A stretch of DNA of 64,000 bases from Streptacidiphilus sp. PB12-B1b (GCF_014084125.1 NZ_CP048405.1:6076001-6140000), one strand, 5' to 3'. Counted from the first letter of the stretch, positions 43,640-52,684 are shown. A program made the numbers and translations. The notes: a model not told the origin generated them from the sequence alone.

Positions 43640-44551
43640 GTGAGCACGTGCACCACCCTTTCGAGGGTCCTCGCCGAACCCCTGGGCGGCTCCGCCACCA
43701 CAGGGGCCACCTGGCTGCTCCTGGAGCAGTCCGGCCCCTGGGGCGCCCGGGCCCTCACCCAGAGCCACCTCGACCCGGCCGTCGGCCGCGCCCTGGAGGC
43801 CCGGAGCAAGGGCACAGGGCTGCGGGTGGCGCTGATCCGCCGCCCGGGGCGGCACGCCGAACGCCCGCCGCGCTCCTCGCGTCGGGTCTACCTCGCCCAC
43901 ACCAGCCCGGACCACCCCTGGGTCCGCGAGACCGAGGTGGCCGACCCGGCCGAGCTGCTCTCGCTGGACTTCGCCGCGCTGGGCGCAGGCGACCACGGCG
44001 GCACCGGATCGGACTACCGGGGCGAACCGCTCGCCCTGGTGTGCACCAACGGCCGCCGCGACCGCTGCTGCGCGGTGCTGGGCCGGCCGCTGGCGGCCGA
44101 GCTGGCGGCCGACGGCCACTCGACGGTCTGGGAGACCACCCATCTGGGTGGACACCGCTTCTCCCCCACCATGCTGGTGTTCCCCTACGGCTACGCCTAC
44201 GGGCGGCTGTCGGCGAACACCGCCAAGGAGATCCTGACCGCCACCCACGAGGGTCGGATGGTCCCCGAGTGGTGCCGGGGCCGCTCCTTCTGGCAGCCCG
44301 CGAGCCAGGCCGCCGAGCTGGCCATACGCCAGGCCGTCGGCGAGGACCGGGCGGACGCGCTCACCCTGCACCAGGAGGCCGTCCCGGACGGCTGGACGGT
44401 GACGGTCGCGCACCGCGACGGCCGGGTCTGGACGGTGGAGGTCCAGGCCGGGGTCTCGGAACCGCCCCGGAGCCAGAGCTGCGGAGCCGAACTGGTGACC
44501 CCCGCTCGCTACGAAATTCGTACGATCAGACCGGCTCTGGTTCCGGTTTGA
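43640..44551 (+). CDS. Sucrase/ferredoxin-like (Apd1-type) protein
   Basis: This 303-residue protein matches the sucrase/ferredoxin-like family PF06999, a thioredoxin-like ferredoxin fold. The segment LALVCTNGRRDRCCAVLG (Cys135, Cys143/144) and THLGGHRFSPT (His168, His172) are the expected Cys and His ligands of a [2Fe-2S] cluster in Apd1-like proteins. It begins with the GTG at 43640, with no ribosome site but an overlapping iron box and -10, suggesting a leaderless, iron-repressed mRNA. It directly follows the frameshifted siderophore synthetase. A redox role in iron handling, such as release from siderophores, is an inference. Confidence 0.85.
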   Translation: MSTCTTLSRVLAEPLGGSATTGATWLLLEQSGPWGARALTQSHLDPAVGRALEARSKGTGLRVALIRRPGRHAERPPRSSRRVYLAHTSPDHPWVRETEVADPAELLSLDFAALGAGDHGGTGSDYRGEPLALVCTNGRRDRCCAVLGRPLAAELAADGHSTVWETTHLGGHRFSPTMLVFPYGYAYGRLSANTAKEILTATHEGRMVPEWCRGRSFWQPASQAAELAIRQAVGEDRADALTLHQEAVPDGWTVTVAHRDGRVWTVEVQAGVSEPPRSQSCGAELVTPARYEIRTIRPALVPV

Positions 44552-44650
44552 CGACCGGGAACGACCGGATCGGCTCCATACGCCCCGTTCTGTGCCAACA
44601 ATCCTTTCCCGCCTCCGTGTTCACCCGGTTGCGGCTAGGGTGGGGATCGT

Positions 44651-44682
44651 TCCCGGGCGCGCCTCCCCCGTCGCGCCCGGGA
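44651..44682. terminator. Hairpin terminator between convergent genes
   Basis: An 11-bp stem TCCCGGGCGCG (44651-44661) with CGCGCCCGGGA (44672-44682) and a 10-base loop lies between the ferredoxin-like gene and the leftward symporter gene. Confidence 0.75.
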
Positions 44683-44702
44683 GCCTCGATCGGCCGCACG
44701 GG

Positions 44703-46307
44703 TCACACCGCGCCCGCCCCCGTCAGCGACCTGACCTCCAGCTCCGCGTAGGCGTCCGGGTCGGCGCTCTCCGGCGAGGTGACCGTGCCGAGCCAGCCGA
44801 AGAAGAACCCGCAGGGCACCGAGACGATGCCCGGGTCCTCCAGCGGGAACCAGTGGAAGTCCACCCCGCTGAAGATCGCGGTCGGGCTGCCCGAGACCAC
44901 CGGCGAGAACAGCACCAGCACCACTGCCGTGACCAGCCCGCCGTAGATCGACCAGGTGGCGCCCCTGGTGGTGAAGCGCCGCCAGAACAGGTTGAACAGC
45001 AGCGTCGGCAGGTTCGCCGAGGCGGCGACCGCGAACGCGATCCCCACCAGGAAGGCGATGTTGAGCTTCTGCGCGCCCAGGCTCAGCACGATGGCCAGGG
45101 CGCCGATCACCACCGCCGCGATCCGCGCCACCACCACCTCCTGGTGCTCGGTCGGGGGCTCCTCCCCGGCCGGGCGGAAGGCACGCGCCCACAGGTCGTG
45201 CGCGAAGGCCGCCGAGGAGGCCAGGGTGAGCCCGGCGACGACGGCCAGGATGGTGGCGAAGGCCACCGCCGAGATCACCGCGAACAGGACGGTGCCCCCG
45301 ACCGTGCCCGAACCGCCGCCCAGCGCCTGCGCCAGCATCGGCACCGCCGTGTTCCCGGCGTCGTTGGACGTCCGGACGGCCGCGGTGCCGACGATCGACG
45401 CCGCGCCCAGCCCCAGCACGATCGTCATCAGGTAGAACGATCCGACCAGGCCGATCGCCCACACCGTGGAGCGGCGCGCGGCCCGGGCCGTGGGCACGGT
45501 GTAGAAGCGGGCCAGTATGTGCGGCAGACCGGCCGTGCCCAGCACCAGCGCCAGGCCCAGGCTGACGAAGTCCAGCCGGCTCACCGCGCTGGCGCCGTAC
45601 CGCAGGCCGGGCACGTAGTAGCGGCGGCCGTAGCCGCTGTGCGCGGCGGCGGAGCGCAGCAGCGCGCCCGGATCGCCGTGGAAGCGCACCAGGACCAGCA
45701 CGCAGAGCAGCGCGGTACCGGCCATCAGCACCGCGCACTTGACGATCTGGATCCAGGTGGTGGCGGTCATGCCGCCGACCGTCACGTAGACGATCATCAG
45801 TGCGCCGATCCCGACGATGCCCCACGCCCGGTCGGCGCTGGAGTCCAGCCCGAGCAGCAGCGACACCAGGCTGCCCGCGCCGACCATCTGCGCCACCAGG
45901 TAGAGCAGGGTCACCACGATGGACGAGGCCCCGGCGGCGGCGCGGACGGGACGCCGCCGCATCCGCATCGCCAGCACGTCGGCCAGGGTGTAGCGGCCGC
46001 AGTTGCGGACCAGTTCGGCCACCATCATCAGCACCAGCAGCCAGGCCACCAGGAAGCCCACCGTGTAGAGCAGGCCGTCGTAGCCGTACAGGGCGATCAG
46101 CCCGGTGATGCCGAGGAAGGAGGCGGCCGACATGTAGTCGCCGGAGATGGCGAAACCGTTCTGCATCGGGCTGAAGTCGCGTCCGCCGGTGTAGAACTCC
46201 TCCGCCGCGCGCCCCCTGCGCCCGGCCCAGAAGGTGATCCCCAGGGTGACCAGCACCACCAGCGTGAACAGGCCGACGGCCAGGGTGTGTTGTCTGTCAA
46301 CGGACAC
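44703..46307 (-). CDS. Sodium/solute symporter, cation acetate type
   Basis: This is a 534-residue member of the sodium:solute symporter family with about thirteen membrane helices. Characteristic segments are RGRAAEEFYTGGRDFSPMQNGFAISGDYMSAASFLG near the start, GLPHILARFYTVPTARAARRS and GIAFAVAASANLPTLLF, as in ActP-like acetate and MctC-like monocarboxylate carriers. It is preceded by a DUF485 gene, the usual small partner of ActP-type carriers. The GTG at 46307 has GGGGGAG seven bases upstream. A two-component system sits upstream on the same strand. Acetate or another short carboxylate is the likely cargo. Confidence 0.9.
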   Translation of the reverse strand: MSVDRQHTLAVGLFTLVVLVTLGITFWAGRRGRAAEEFYTGGRDFSPMQNGFAISGDYMSAASFLGITGLIALYGYDGLLYTVGFLVAWLLVLMMVAELVRNCGRYTLADVLAMRMRRRPVRAAAGASSIVVTLLYLVAQMVGAGSLVSLLLGLDSSADRAWGIVGIGALMIVYVTVGGMTATTWIQIVKCAVLMAGTALLCVLVLVRFHGDPGALLRSAAAHSGYGRRYYVPGLRYGASAVSRLDFVSLGLALVLGTAGLPHILARFYTVPTARAARRSTVWAIGLVGSFYLMTIVLGLGAASIVGTAAVRTSNDAGNTAVPMLAQALGGGSGTVGGTVLFAVISAVAFATILAVVAGLTLASSAAFAHDLWARAFRPAGEEPPTEHQEVVVARIAAVVIGALAIVLSLGAQKLNIAFLVGIAFAVAASANLPTLLFNLFWRRFTTRGATWSIYGGLVTAVVLVLFSPVVSGSPTAIFSGVDFHWFPLEDPGIVSVPCGFFFGWLGTVTSPESADPDAYAELEVRSLTGAGAV

Positions 46308-46343
46308 GGTCCGCTCCCCCTTCGGGAGGACTGCTGGGAAGGA

Positions 46344-47078
46344 TCACCGGAGCCGGTCCTGGGTCTCCCAGCGCAGGCCGAGCGCGGCCCGGTCGCGCCG
46401 GTGGCGGGCATGCCGGGCATAGAGCCAGGTGATCACGAAGGTGCTGAGGAACTGCAGCAGCCCGAGCAGCCAGGCCACGTTGAACGGCCCGGCGACCGGC
46501 CGCGCCATCAGGCCGGGCAGGGCGACGGCGGCGACGATGTAGCCGAGGTACCAGAGCAGGAACACCGCGCAGGCCGGGAAGACGAACCGGCGGTAGGTGC
46601 GGCGGATCTCCTGGAACTGCTCGCCCTGGTGGACGTTCCGGTACACCTCGGCGTGCGCGGCCCGCTCCTCGGCGAGCCGGGCCCCGGCGGCGTCCTGCGG
46701 CTCGGGGTCGGGCCCGGGCCCGGGTCCGGCGTCCGGTTCGGGCCCGGGCCGGGTCGTGGTCCCGGCTTCGGCCTCCGCCTCCGCTTGGGCCTCCGCGCCG
46801 GGCGCGGGCTCGAGCAGCACCGCTGCGGCCGGCGCGGCGCCGGCCCCGGCCGCCGGGGAGCGGTCCTGCGGGGCGCGCGGGGGCGTCCACCAGTCGAACC
46901 CGCCCTCCGGCGAGCCCTGCCCTGGTACGCCTGCCTCCGGCGGCGGGCCCCCGCCCGTCGGGGGCAGGCCGTCCGGAGGCGTCTCGATAGGTTCCCGGTG
47001 TCTCAACAACTGTGCTCCCGCGCTGGATGGAGTGGCGGGCGCACCCCCGGTGACCCATCGCCCGTCGGCATCCAGCAT
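46344..47078 (-). CDS. DUF485 family membrane protein with long disordered N-terminus
   Basis: This is a 244-residue protein. Residues 1-140 are low-complexity, rich in Pro, Gly, Glu and Ala (EAQAEAEAEAG, PGPGPDPEPQ). The C-terminal 100 residues are a DUF485 domain with two helices (YRRFVFPACAVFLLWYLGYIVAAVAL and AWLLGLLQFLSTFVITWLYARHA). DUF485 proteins such as YjcH accompany ActP acetate permeases. The gene precedes the symporter by 36 bp. The N-terminal extension is far longer than the usual 100-residue family member. The ATG at 47078 has GGGGAT seven bases upstream. Confidence 0.88.
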   Translation of the reverse strand: MLDADGRWVTGGAPATPSSAGAQLLRHREPIETPPDGLPPTGGGPPPEAGVPGQGSPEGGFDWWTPPRAPQDRSPAAGAGAAPAAAVLLEPAPGAEAQAEAEAEAGTTTRPGPEPDAGPGPGPDPEPQDAAGARLAEERAAHAEVYRNVHQGEQFQEIRRTYRRFVFPACAVFLLWYLGYIVAAVALPGLMARPVAGPFNVAWLLGLLQFLSTFVITWLYARHARHRRDRAALGLRWETQDRLR

Positions 47079-47139
47079 GGTGATCCCCGCCCGCTCCTGG
47101 GGTCCGGTGTGCGGACGTTCACCCCATCAGGTGACCCGG

Positions 47140-47850
47140 TCACGCGCCCCTGGAGAGGCCGTGCCGGTAGGCGTAGCCGACCGCCTGGGCGCGGTCCCTC
47201 ACGCCGGTCTTGGCGAAGAGGTTGTTGATGTGGGTCTTGACCGTGGCCATGCTCACGAACAGCCGGGCGGCGATCTCGGTGTTGGACAGCCCGTCGGCGA
47301 TCAGACCGAGCACCTCCGCCTCACGGGCCGTCAGACCGTCCGGCAGCGCGGCCGGGGCAGCCGAGGCGCTCGGCGAGGGCGCGGCCGTGGGCGCGGGCGC
47401 CGGGGCCGCCGCCGCGCCGGACCGGGCCAGGTGCTCCAGCAGCCGGGCCTGGATCTGCGGGGAGAGCCCGGCCGCGCCGGAGCGGACGTCCGCGATCGCC
47501 CGGGCGATCTCCTCGCCGCCCGCGTCCTTGGTCAGGTAGCCGCGCGCGCCCGCCGCCAGCGCCGGGAACAGCGAGTCGTCGTCCGCGTACGTGGTCAGCA
47601 CGACGACCTCGGTGCCCGGGTGCTCGGCGCGGATCCGCCGGGTCGCCTCGACGCCGTCGCAGCGCGGCATCCGCAGGTCCATCAGCGCGACGTCCGGGGC
47701 GTGTGCGGCGACCATCCGCACGGCCTCCTCGCCGTCGGCCGCCGCCCCCACGACCTCGATCCCGGGAAGCAGCCCGAGCAGCATCACGATGCCCTCGCGG
47801 ACGATCTTCTGGTCGTCCGCGACCAGCACCCGCACGACGTTCTCGCTCAT
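47140..47850 (-). CDS. NarL/LuxR family response regulator
   Basis: This 236-residue response regulator has an N-terminal receiver domain (ADDQKIVREG, phospho-acceptor Asp58 in DVALMDLRMP, TTYADDD, YLTKDA). An Ala/Pro/Ser linker (residues about 143-168) and a C-terminal LuxR-type DNA-binding domain (LTAREAEVLGLIADGLSNTEIAARLFVSMATVKTHINNLF) follow. It lies 9 bp after the sensor kinase gene on the same strand, forming a two-component pair. It also precedes the DUF485/symporter operon by about 60 bp, so it may regulate that operon, which is an inference. Confidence 0.94.
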   Translation of the reverse strand: MSENVVRVLVADDQKIVREGIVMLLGLLPGIEVVGAAADGEEAVRMVAAHAPDVALMDLRMPRCDGVEATRRIRAEHPGTEVVVLTTYADDDSLFPALAAGARGYLTKDAGGEEIARAIADVRSGAAGLSPQIQARLLEHLARSGAAAAPAPAPTAAPSPSASAAPAALPDGLTAREAEVLGLIADGLSNTEIAARLFVSMATVKTHINNLFAKTGVRDRAQAVGYAYRHGLSRGA

Positions 47851-47859
47851 CGTGCCAGC

Positions 47860-49089
47860 CTAGGGCGTCGGCACGCTCAGCAGCACCCGGAATCCGCCCT
47901 CCTCGGGGCCCGCCAGCAGCGAGCCGCCGAGCAGTTCGGCCCGCTCCCGCATGCCCAGCAGGCCGTAGCCGCTGCCGCTGGCGGCGAGCTCTCCCCCGGC
48001 GTGCGGCGACGGGCCGTTGCGGACCTCCAGCTCGACCGTACCGTCCAGGTAGGACAGCCGGACCGCGCAGGCGGAGTCCGGCGCGTGCTTGCGGACGTTG
48101 GTCAGCGCCTCCTGCGCGGTGCGCCGCACCGCCACCCCGACCTCGGCGGGCAACGGCCGGACGCTGCCCTCGACGGCCAGTGTGGCGCCGTCGTTTCCGG
48201 CCAGGCTCGCCAGGAACTCGCTCACCGGCACGAACTCGCCGCGCAGCGCCGACAGCGCGGCCCTGGTCTCGGCCAGGCCGTCCTGGGCCATCCGCCGGGC
48301 GGAGACGATGCGTTCGCGCAGCTGCTCGCGGTCGGCCCCGGCGTCCAGCATCAGCCGCGCCGCCTCCAGGTGGACCAGCTGGGCGGAGAGGCTGTGGGCG
48401 AGGACGTCATGGATCTCCCGGGCGATCCTGGCCCGCTCGGCCAGCGCGGCCGACTCGGCCTCGGCGGCACGGGCCGCGCGCTCCTGCGCCAGCAGCCGGA
48501 AGGTCCCGGCCCGGGACTCCCAGTCCAGCCGGCCGACGTAGCCGAGGGCGCCGAGGCCCAGCACCGGCCCGAGGTCGCCCAGCCACCCCGAGGCGGGCAC
48601 CAGCAGGATGTACAGCACCGCCGAGATCGCCGTGACCGGCATCCCGACCACCGGCGGCAGCCGCTGCATGGAGCCCATGGCGATGCCGCAGAGCAGCAGG
48701 ATGGCGACGGCCTGGCCGCCGAAGTGGAGCGCCACCAGGGAGGCGGCCAGCACCAGGGCCAGCCACAGCAGGCAGGGCAGGACGCGCTTGCGCGTCGACG
48801 ACCGCAGGAAGCCGGCGAAGGCCAGCGAGCCCGCGGCGGTCGTCCCGACCACGATCCAGGCGTGGCCGCCCCGCAGACCGGTGCCGACGAAGGTCAGCCA
48901 GACCGCGACAGTCAGCGCGAAGTAGCGGCCGAGCAGCCCGAACGCGCGCCGGGCCGGGGTCATCCCCCGGCGCTCCAGCGCCTCCTGGGACGGCCAGCTC
49001 GTCCAGGCGTCCTGCTCCACGTACGGTCCCCTCGCCGAGTCGGCCGCTGCCGCCGCCGACCGGACGAGGGGGAGGCTCATGAGGCTCAC
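47860..49089 (-). CDS. Two-component sensor histidine kinase (NarX/DesK-like)
   Basis: This is a 409-residue HPK7-type sensor. Five to six hydrophobic helices (about 55-180) are followed by a coiled-coil linker, the HisKA_3 phospho-site His227 in AREIHDVLAHSLSAQLVHLEA, and an ATPase domain with EALTNVRKHAPDS (N box) and GSGYGLLGMRERAELLGGSL (G boxes). It has no extracytoplasmic sensor domain, so it probably senses the membrane or an intramembrane signal. The GTG at 49089 is taken, but the ATG at 49080 has a better site (GGTGA) and is possible. It partners the LuxR-type regulator just downstream. Confidence 0.92.
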   Translation of the reverse strand: MSLMSLPLVRSAAAAADSARGPYVEQDAWTSWPSQEALERRGMTPARRAFGLLGRYFALTVAVWLTFVGTGLRGGHAWIVVGTTAAGSLAFAGFLRSSTRKRVLPCLLWLALVLAASLVALHFGGQAVAILLLCGIAMGSMQRLPPVVGMPVTAISAVLYILLVPASGWLGDLGPVLGLGALGYVGRLDWESRAGTFRLLAQERAARAAEAESAALAERARIAREIHDVLAHSLSAQLVHLEAARLMLDAGADREQLRERIVSARRMAQDGLAETRAALSALRGEFVPVSEFLASLAGNDGATLAVEGSVRPLPAEVGVAVRRTAQEALTNVRKHAPDSACAVRLSYLDGTVELEVRNGPSPHAGGELAASGSGYGLLGMRERAELLGGSLLAGPEEGGFRVLLSVPTP

Positions 49090-49092
49090 CGG

Positions 49093-49581
49093 TCAGCCCG
49101 CGACAGGCACACGGTACGCCGGGGCGATCTCGCGTGCCCGCCAGGTCACCACGGCGGAGCGCACCAGGAGCAGCGCCGCCAGCGAGAGCATGATCGCGCC
49201 CTCGCCCGAGGCCACGCCCAGGGCGCTGCCGAGGGCGATCAGCCCGACCCGGATCAGCACCATGCCGAGCCAGGCGAAGGCGGTGGCCTTGGTGCCCTTG
49301 GCCCAGATCGTACCGTTCTCGTCCCGCCAGACCCGGGTGGTGAAGCCCCAGACGCAGCCCATGCCGACCTCGACCACCACGCCGATCACCAGCAGCGCGG
49401 CGGAGGTGGTCTGGTGGTGCCGGTCCAACAGGTCGTGGTTGTCCAGGGCGAGGAAGGCGAGGACCGCCGGGAGGATCAGCATCCGCCGGGCGTTTCCGCT
49501 GAACTGGCGGGCCTTGAACTGGCGTGCGACGACGTAGCCGACGACCGCGATGATCAGTACGACGTTCGCTGCGCTGGACAT
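49093..49581 (-). CDS. Multi-pass membrane protein (DUF1453-like)
   Basis: This is a 162-residue integral membrane protein with about four helices: SAANVVLIIAVVGYVVA, MLILPAVLAFLAL, TSAALLVIGVVVEVGMGCVWG and WLGMVLIRVGLIALGSAL. The pattern, including RRMLILPAVL and GxxxGxVWGxTTRVWRDENG, resembles CcdC/DUF1453 proteins. The function is unknown. It ends three bases before the histidine kinase and so may be part of the same transcript, possibly as a membrane accessory to the sensor. The ATG at 49581 gives a signal-anchor start. Confidence 0.75.
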   Translation of the reverse strand: MSSAANVVLIIAVVGYVVARQFKARQFSGNARRMLILPAVLAFLALDNHDLLDRHHQTTSAALLVIGVVVEVGMGCVWGFTTRVWRDENGTIWAKGTKATAFAWLGMVLIRVGLIALGSALGVASGEGAIMLSLAALLLVRSAVVTWRAREIAPAYRVPVAG

Positions 49582-49692
49582 TCTCTTGCCTCCGTGACTC
49601 GGGCGGTGTGCTTCTGCACACCGTTGAAGTTACGGATACGCGCTGCTCACAGCGTCGGAGCCAGGGTTGACCGGCGGTAGGAGACCCACGGG

Positions 49693-49724
49693 CGAGGCCC
49701 TCCACCCATGGGTGGAGGGCCTCG
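49693..49724. terminator. Strong hairpin terminator after parE
   Basis: A 15-bp perfect stem CGAGGCCCTCCACCC (49693-49707) with its complement (49710-49724) is separated by only two bases, so the region is almost a perfect palindrome. It lies 34 bases past the parE stop codon on the minus strand. Confidence 0.85.
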
Positions 49725-49757
49725 TACCGCGGTGTCGGCCGGGCGGTACCAGCGGTT

Positions 49758-51899
49758 CTAGGCGTCGATGCGGGAGCGGTCCAGCAGGGCGGCGGAGTCG
49801 ACGATGAACTCCTTGCGGGGTGCCACGTCGTTGCCCATCAGCAGGTCGAAGACGCGCTCGGCAGCCTCCAGGTCGCCCATGTTGATCCGGCGCAGGGTGC
49901 GGTGCCGGGGGTCCAGGGTGGTCTCCGCGAGCTGGTCGGCGTCCATCTCGCCCAGGCCCTTGTAGCGCTGCACCGGCTCCTTCCAGCGCTGGCCCTTGCG
50001 CTGGAGTTCCAGCAGCGTGTTGCGCAGTTCGCTGTCCGAGTAGGTGTAGAGGTACTTCTCCTGGCCCTTGCGGGGGTTGGTGAGCTCGATCCGGTGCAGT
50101 GGCGGCACGGCCGAGAACACCCGACCGGCCTCGACCATGGGCCGCATGTAGCGCTGGAACAGGGTGAGCAGCAGGATCCGGATGTGCGCGCCGTCGACGT
50201 CGGCGTCGGCCAGCAGCACGATGCGGCCGTAGCGGGCCTGGTCGATGTCGAAGGTGCGGCCCGAGCCGGCTCCTATGACCTGGATGATCGCGGCGCACTC
50301 GGCGTTCTTCAGCATGTCCGAGACGGAGGCCTTCTGGACGTTGAGGATCTTGCCGCGGATCGGCAGCAGCGCCTGGAACTCGGAGTTGCGGGCGACTTTG
50401 GCGGTGCCCAGGGCCGAGTCGCCCTCGACGATGAACAGTTCGCTGCGGTCGACGTCGTCGCTGCGGCAGTCGGCGAGCTTGGCCGGCAGCGAGCTGGTCT
50501 CCAGCGCGGTCTTGCGGCGCTGGGCCTCCTTGTGCTGGCGGGCGGCGACCCGGGTGCGGGCGGCGGCGACGACCTTGTCCATGACCGCGCGGGCCTGGGC
50601 CTTGTCGTCGCGCTTGGTCGAGGTGAGGAAGGCCTTGAGCTCGCGGGCGACGACGGCCGAGACGATCCTGGTGGCGGCGGAGGTGCCCAGGACCTCCTTG
50701 GTCTGGCCTTCGAACTGCGGCTCGGCCAGGCGGACGGTGACCACGGCGGTCAGGCCCTCGGTGGCGTCGTCCTTGGTGATGTCGTCCTCGGCGACGCGCA
50801 GCAGTTTGGCGGTGCGCAGCGCCTCGCCGAGGGTCTTGGTCAGCGAGCGCTCGAAGCCGGAGACGTGGGTGCCGCCCTTGGGGGTGGCGATGATGTTGAC
50901 GAAGGAGCGCAGGGTGGTGTCGTAGCCGGTGCCCCAGCGCAGCGCGATGTCCACGCCCAGTTCCCGGGTGACCTCGGTCGGGGTCATGTGGCCGAGCTCG
51001 TCCAGGACCGGCACGGTCTCCTTGAAGCTGCCGGTGCCCGACAGCCGCAGGGTGTCGCAGACGGCCTTGTCGGGCGCGAGGTAGTCGCAGAACTCGGCGA
51101 TGCCGCCGTCGAAGCGGAAGGTCTGCTCGTCGGCGGCGGCGCCGTCGATGCCGCGCTCGTCACGGACCACGATGGTCAGCCCCGGCACCAGGAACGCCGT
51201 CTGCCGGGCCCGCGCGTGCAGGTTCTCCAGCGAGAGCCGGGCGTCCCTCAGGAAGATCTGCCGGTCCGCCCAGTAGCGGATGCGGGTACCGGTGCGGCCG
51301 CGCGTGGCCTTGCGGACCTTGGCCAGGCCGCCGCTGCCGCCGGAGGCCGGGGTGAAGCCGCTCTCCGGGCCCTCGCCGGCGAAGCTGCCGGGGGCGCCGC
51401 GGCGGAAGCTGATGGCGTGGGTGTGGCCGCTGCGGTCCACCTCGACGTCCAGGCGGGCGGAGAGGGCGTTGACCACGGAGGCGCCGACGCCGTGCAGGCC
51501 GCCGGAGGCCGCGTAGGAGCCGCCGCCGAACTTGCCGCCGGCGTGCAGCTTGGTCATCACCACCTCGACGCCGGACAGTCCGGTCTTGGGCTCGACGTCG
51601 ACCGGGATGCCGCGGCCGTTGTCGCGCACCTCGACCGAGTTGTCGGCGTGCAGCAGGACGTCGATGTGGTCGCAGTAGCCGGCCAGGGCCTCGTCCACCG
51701 CGTTGTCGATGATCTCCCACAGGCAGTGCATCAGGCCCCGGCTGTCGGTGGAGCCGATGTACATGCCGGGGCGTTTGCGGACCGCCTCCAAGCCCTCGAG
51801 GACGAGGAGGTGCCGCGCGGTGTAGTTGGAGCCGTCGTTGCTGGAACCGCCGCTGCCCCGCAGGGCGCTGCTGGTCTGCACGGTCGTTTCGGCGGTCAC
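49758..51899 (-). CDS. parE: DNA topoisomerase IV subunit B
   Basis: This 713-residue ATPase subunit of topoisomerase IV is the partner of ParC. GHKL motifs are EIIDNAVDEALAG, VRDNGRGIPVDV and GGLHGVGASVVNALS. The transducer domain and TOPRIM domain follow, with IVEGDSALG and LLADADVDGAHIR, and the C-terminus has the typical GEMDADQLAETTLDP. The GTG at 51899 has GAGGAG about eleven bases upstream. The gene lies close to hrdB, away from gyrB, as in other streptomycetes. The N-terminal 25 residues are Ser/Gly-rich and disordered. It has also been annotated as gyrB2. Confidence 0.93.
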   Translation of the reverse strand: MTAETTVQTSSALRGSGGSSNDGSNYTARHLLVLEGLEAVRKRPGMYIGSTDSRGLMHCLWEIIDNAVDEALAGYCDHIDVLLHADNSVEVRDNGRGIPVDVEPKTGLSGVEVVMTKLHAGGKFGGGSYAASGGLHGVGASVVNALSARLDVEVDRSGHTHAISFRRGAPGSFAGEGPESGFTPASGGSGGLAKVRKATRGRTGTRIRYWADRQIFLRDARLSLENLHARARQTAFLVPGLTIVVRDERGIDGAAADEQTFRFDGGIAEFCDYLAPDKAVCDTLRLSGTGSFKETVPVLDELGHMTPTEVTRELGVDIALRWGTGYDTTLRSFVNIIATPKGGTHVSGFERSLTKTLGEALRTAKLLRVAEDDITKDDATEGLTAVVTVRLAEPQFEGQTKEVLGTSAATRIVSAVVARELKAFLTSTKRDDKAQARAVMDKVVAAARTRVAARQHKEAQRRKTALETSSLPAKLADCRSDDVDRSELFIVEGDSALGTAKVARNSEFQALLPIRGKILNVQKASVSDMLKNAECAAIIQVIGAGSGRTFDIDQARYGRIVLLADADVDGAHIRILLLTLFQRYMRPMVEAGRVFSAVPPLHRIELTNPRKGQEKYLYTYSDSELRNTLLELQRKGQRWKEPVQRYKGLGEMDADQLAETTLDPRHRTLRRINMGDLEAAERVFDLLMGNDVAPRKEFIVDSAALLDRSRIDA

Positions 51900-52383
51900 G
51901 CGGGCACTTCTCCTCGGTCTGGTCCGTCTGGTCCGACTGCTGCTCTGCCGACTTGTCAGCCGCCCGGCGCTACGCGGAGCGCGAACACGGGCCCTTTCCC
52001 TGGCTTCCGGTCGTGCGGCCGGTGCACCATGGCGTCAATGCTGCCGGGTTGCAGGGTACCGGTGGGCGGGCTGGGGCTTCTGCTCCGACCTGCGCGGGGC
52101 TTATGCTACGCGCACTTCGCACGGACGTTCGATATCACGTTCGAGTGAAGCGCACACCACATTCGGCGGCAGGCATGAACCGCATGCAGTCCGGGCACGT
52201 CCTCTCTGACAAGAGAATGTAAACAGCGGCAGCGACATCGCCGCCTCCGACCCCCGGCACAGCAGCCGGGCCGACCCCGCACCCCGGAAGCACCACAAAA
52301 GAAAAGCCGCGAGCGGGAACGTTTTCGGCCTGGTTGGATGTTGACCCTGGTACGACAGCTCGTCGAGCTAGAGAAGAGGCGAC
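51900..52383. other. Divergent intergenic region between parE and DUF7455 gene
   Basis: In these 484 bases I see no supported gene. ACGTTCGA occurs twice in direct orientation (52125-52132 and 52137-52144) with a 12-bp period. TTGACC at 52341-52346 could be a -35 box for the DUF7455 gene, but its -10 is unclear. Short frames in this stretch lack ribosome sites. Confidence 0.45.
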
Positions 52384-52614
52384 GTGACTACAGTTCTGAC
52401 CCCCGCGAGCCCGCTGACCGCAGCAGACCGCTGCGACCGGTGCGGCGCTCAGGCCTACCTGCGCGTTGTGCTGGCATCCGGCGGCGAGCTGCTCTTCTGC
52501 GCTCACCACGGCCGCAAGTTCGAGCCGGAGTTGAAGAAGATCGCAGCTGACATACAGGACGAGACCGGCCGGCTGACGGCCGCACCCGCCTCCGCGAGCG
52601 ACGAGGACCGCTGA
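52384..52614 (+). CDS. DUF7455 family small protein
   Basis: This 76-residue conserved actinobacterial protein is found beside hrdB. Cys17 and Cys20 (CDRCGAQA) with Cys39 and His41/42 (FCAHHGRKF) form a likely zinc-binding knuckle. The flanking sequences are Thr/Ala-rich. The function is unknown; the fold suggests a small structural zinc-ribbon protein. The GTG at 52384 has AGAGG five bases upstream. A very strong hairpin follows. It is transcribed alone, divergent from parE. Confidence 0.88.
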   Translation: MTTVLTPASPLTAADRCDRCGAQAYLRVVLASGGELLFCAHHGRKFEPELKKIAADIQDETGRLTAAPASASDEDR

Positions 52615-52684
52615 CGGCCGCCCCAGGGCCCACCCCGTCGGCACCCCCGCCGCGGAGGCGCCGAGCGGGACACCAGTCGTCATG

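Noticed and set aside
52125-52144. Possible LexA (SOS) box near the parE promoter.
   Set aside because: The ACGTTCGA copies are direct repeats, not the inverted CGAAC-N4-GTTCG arrangement an SOS box needs.
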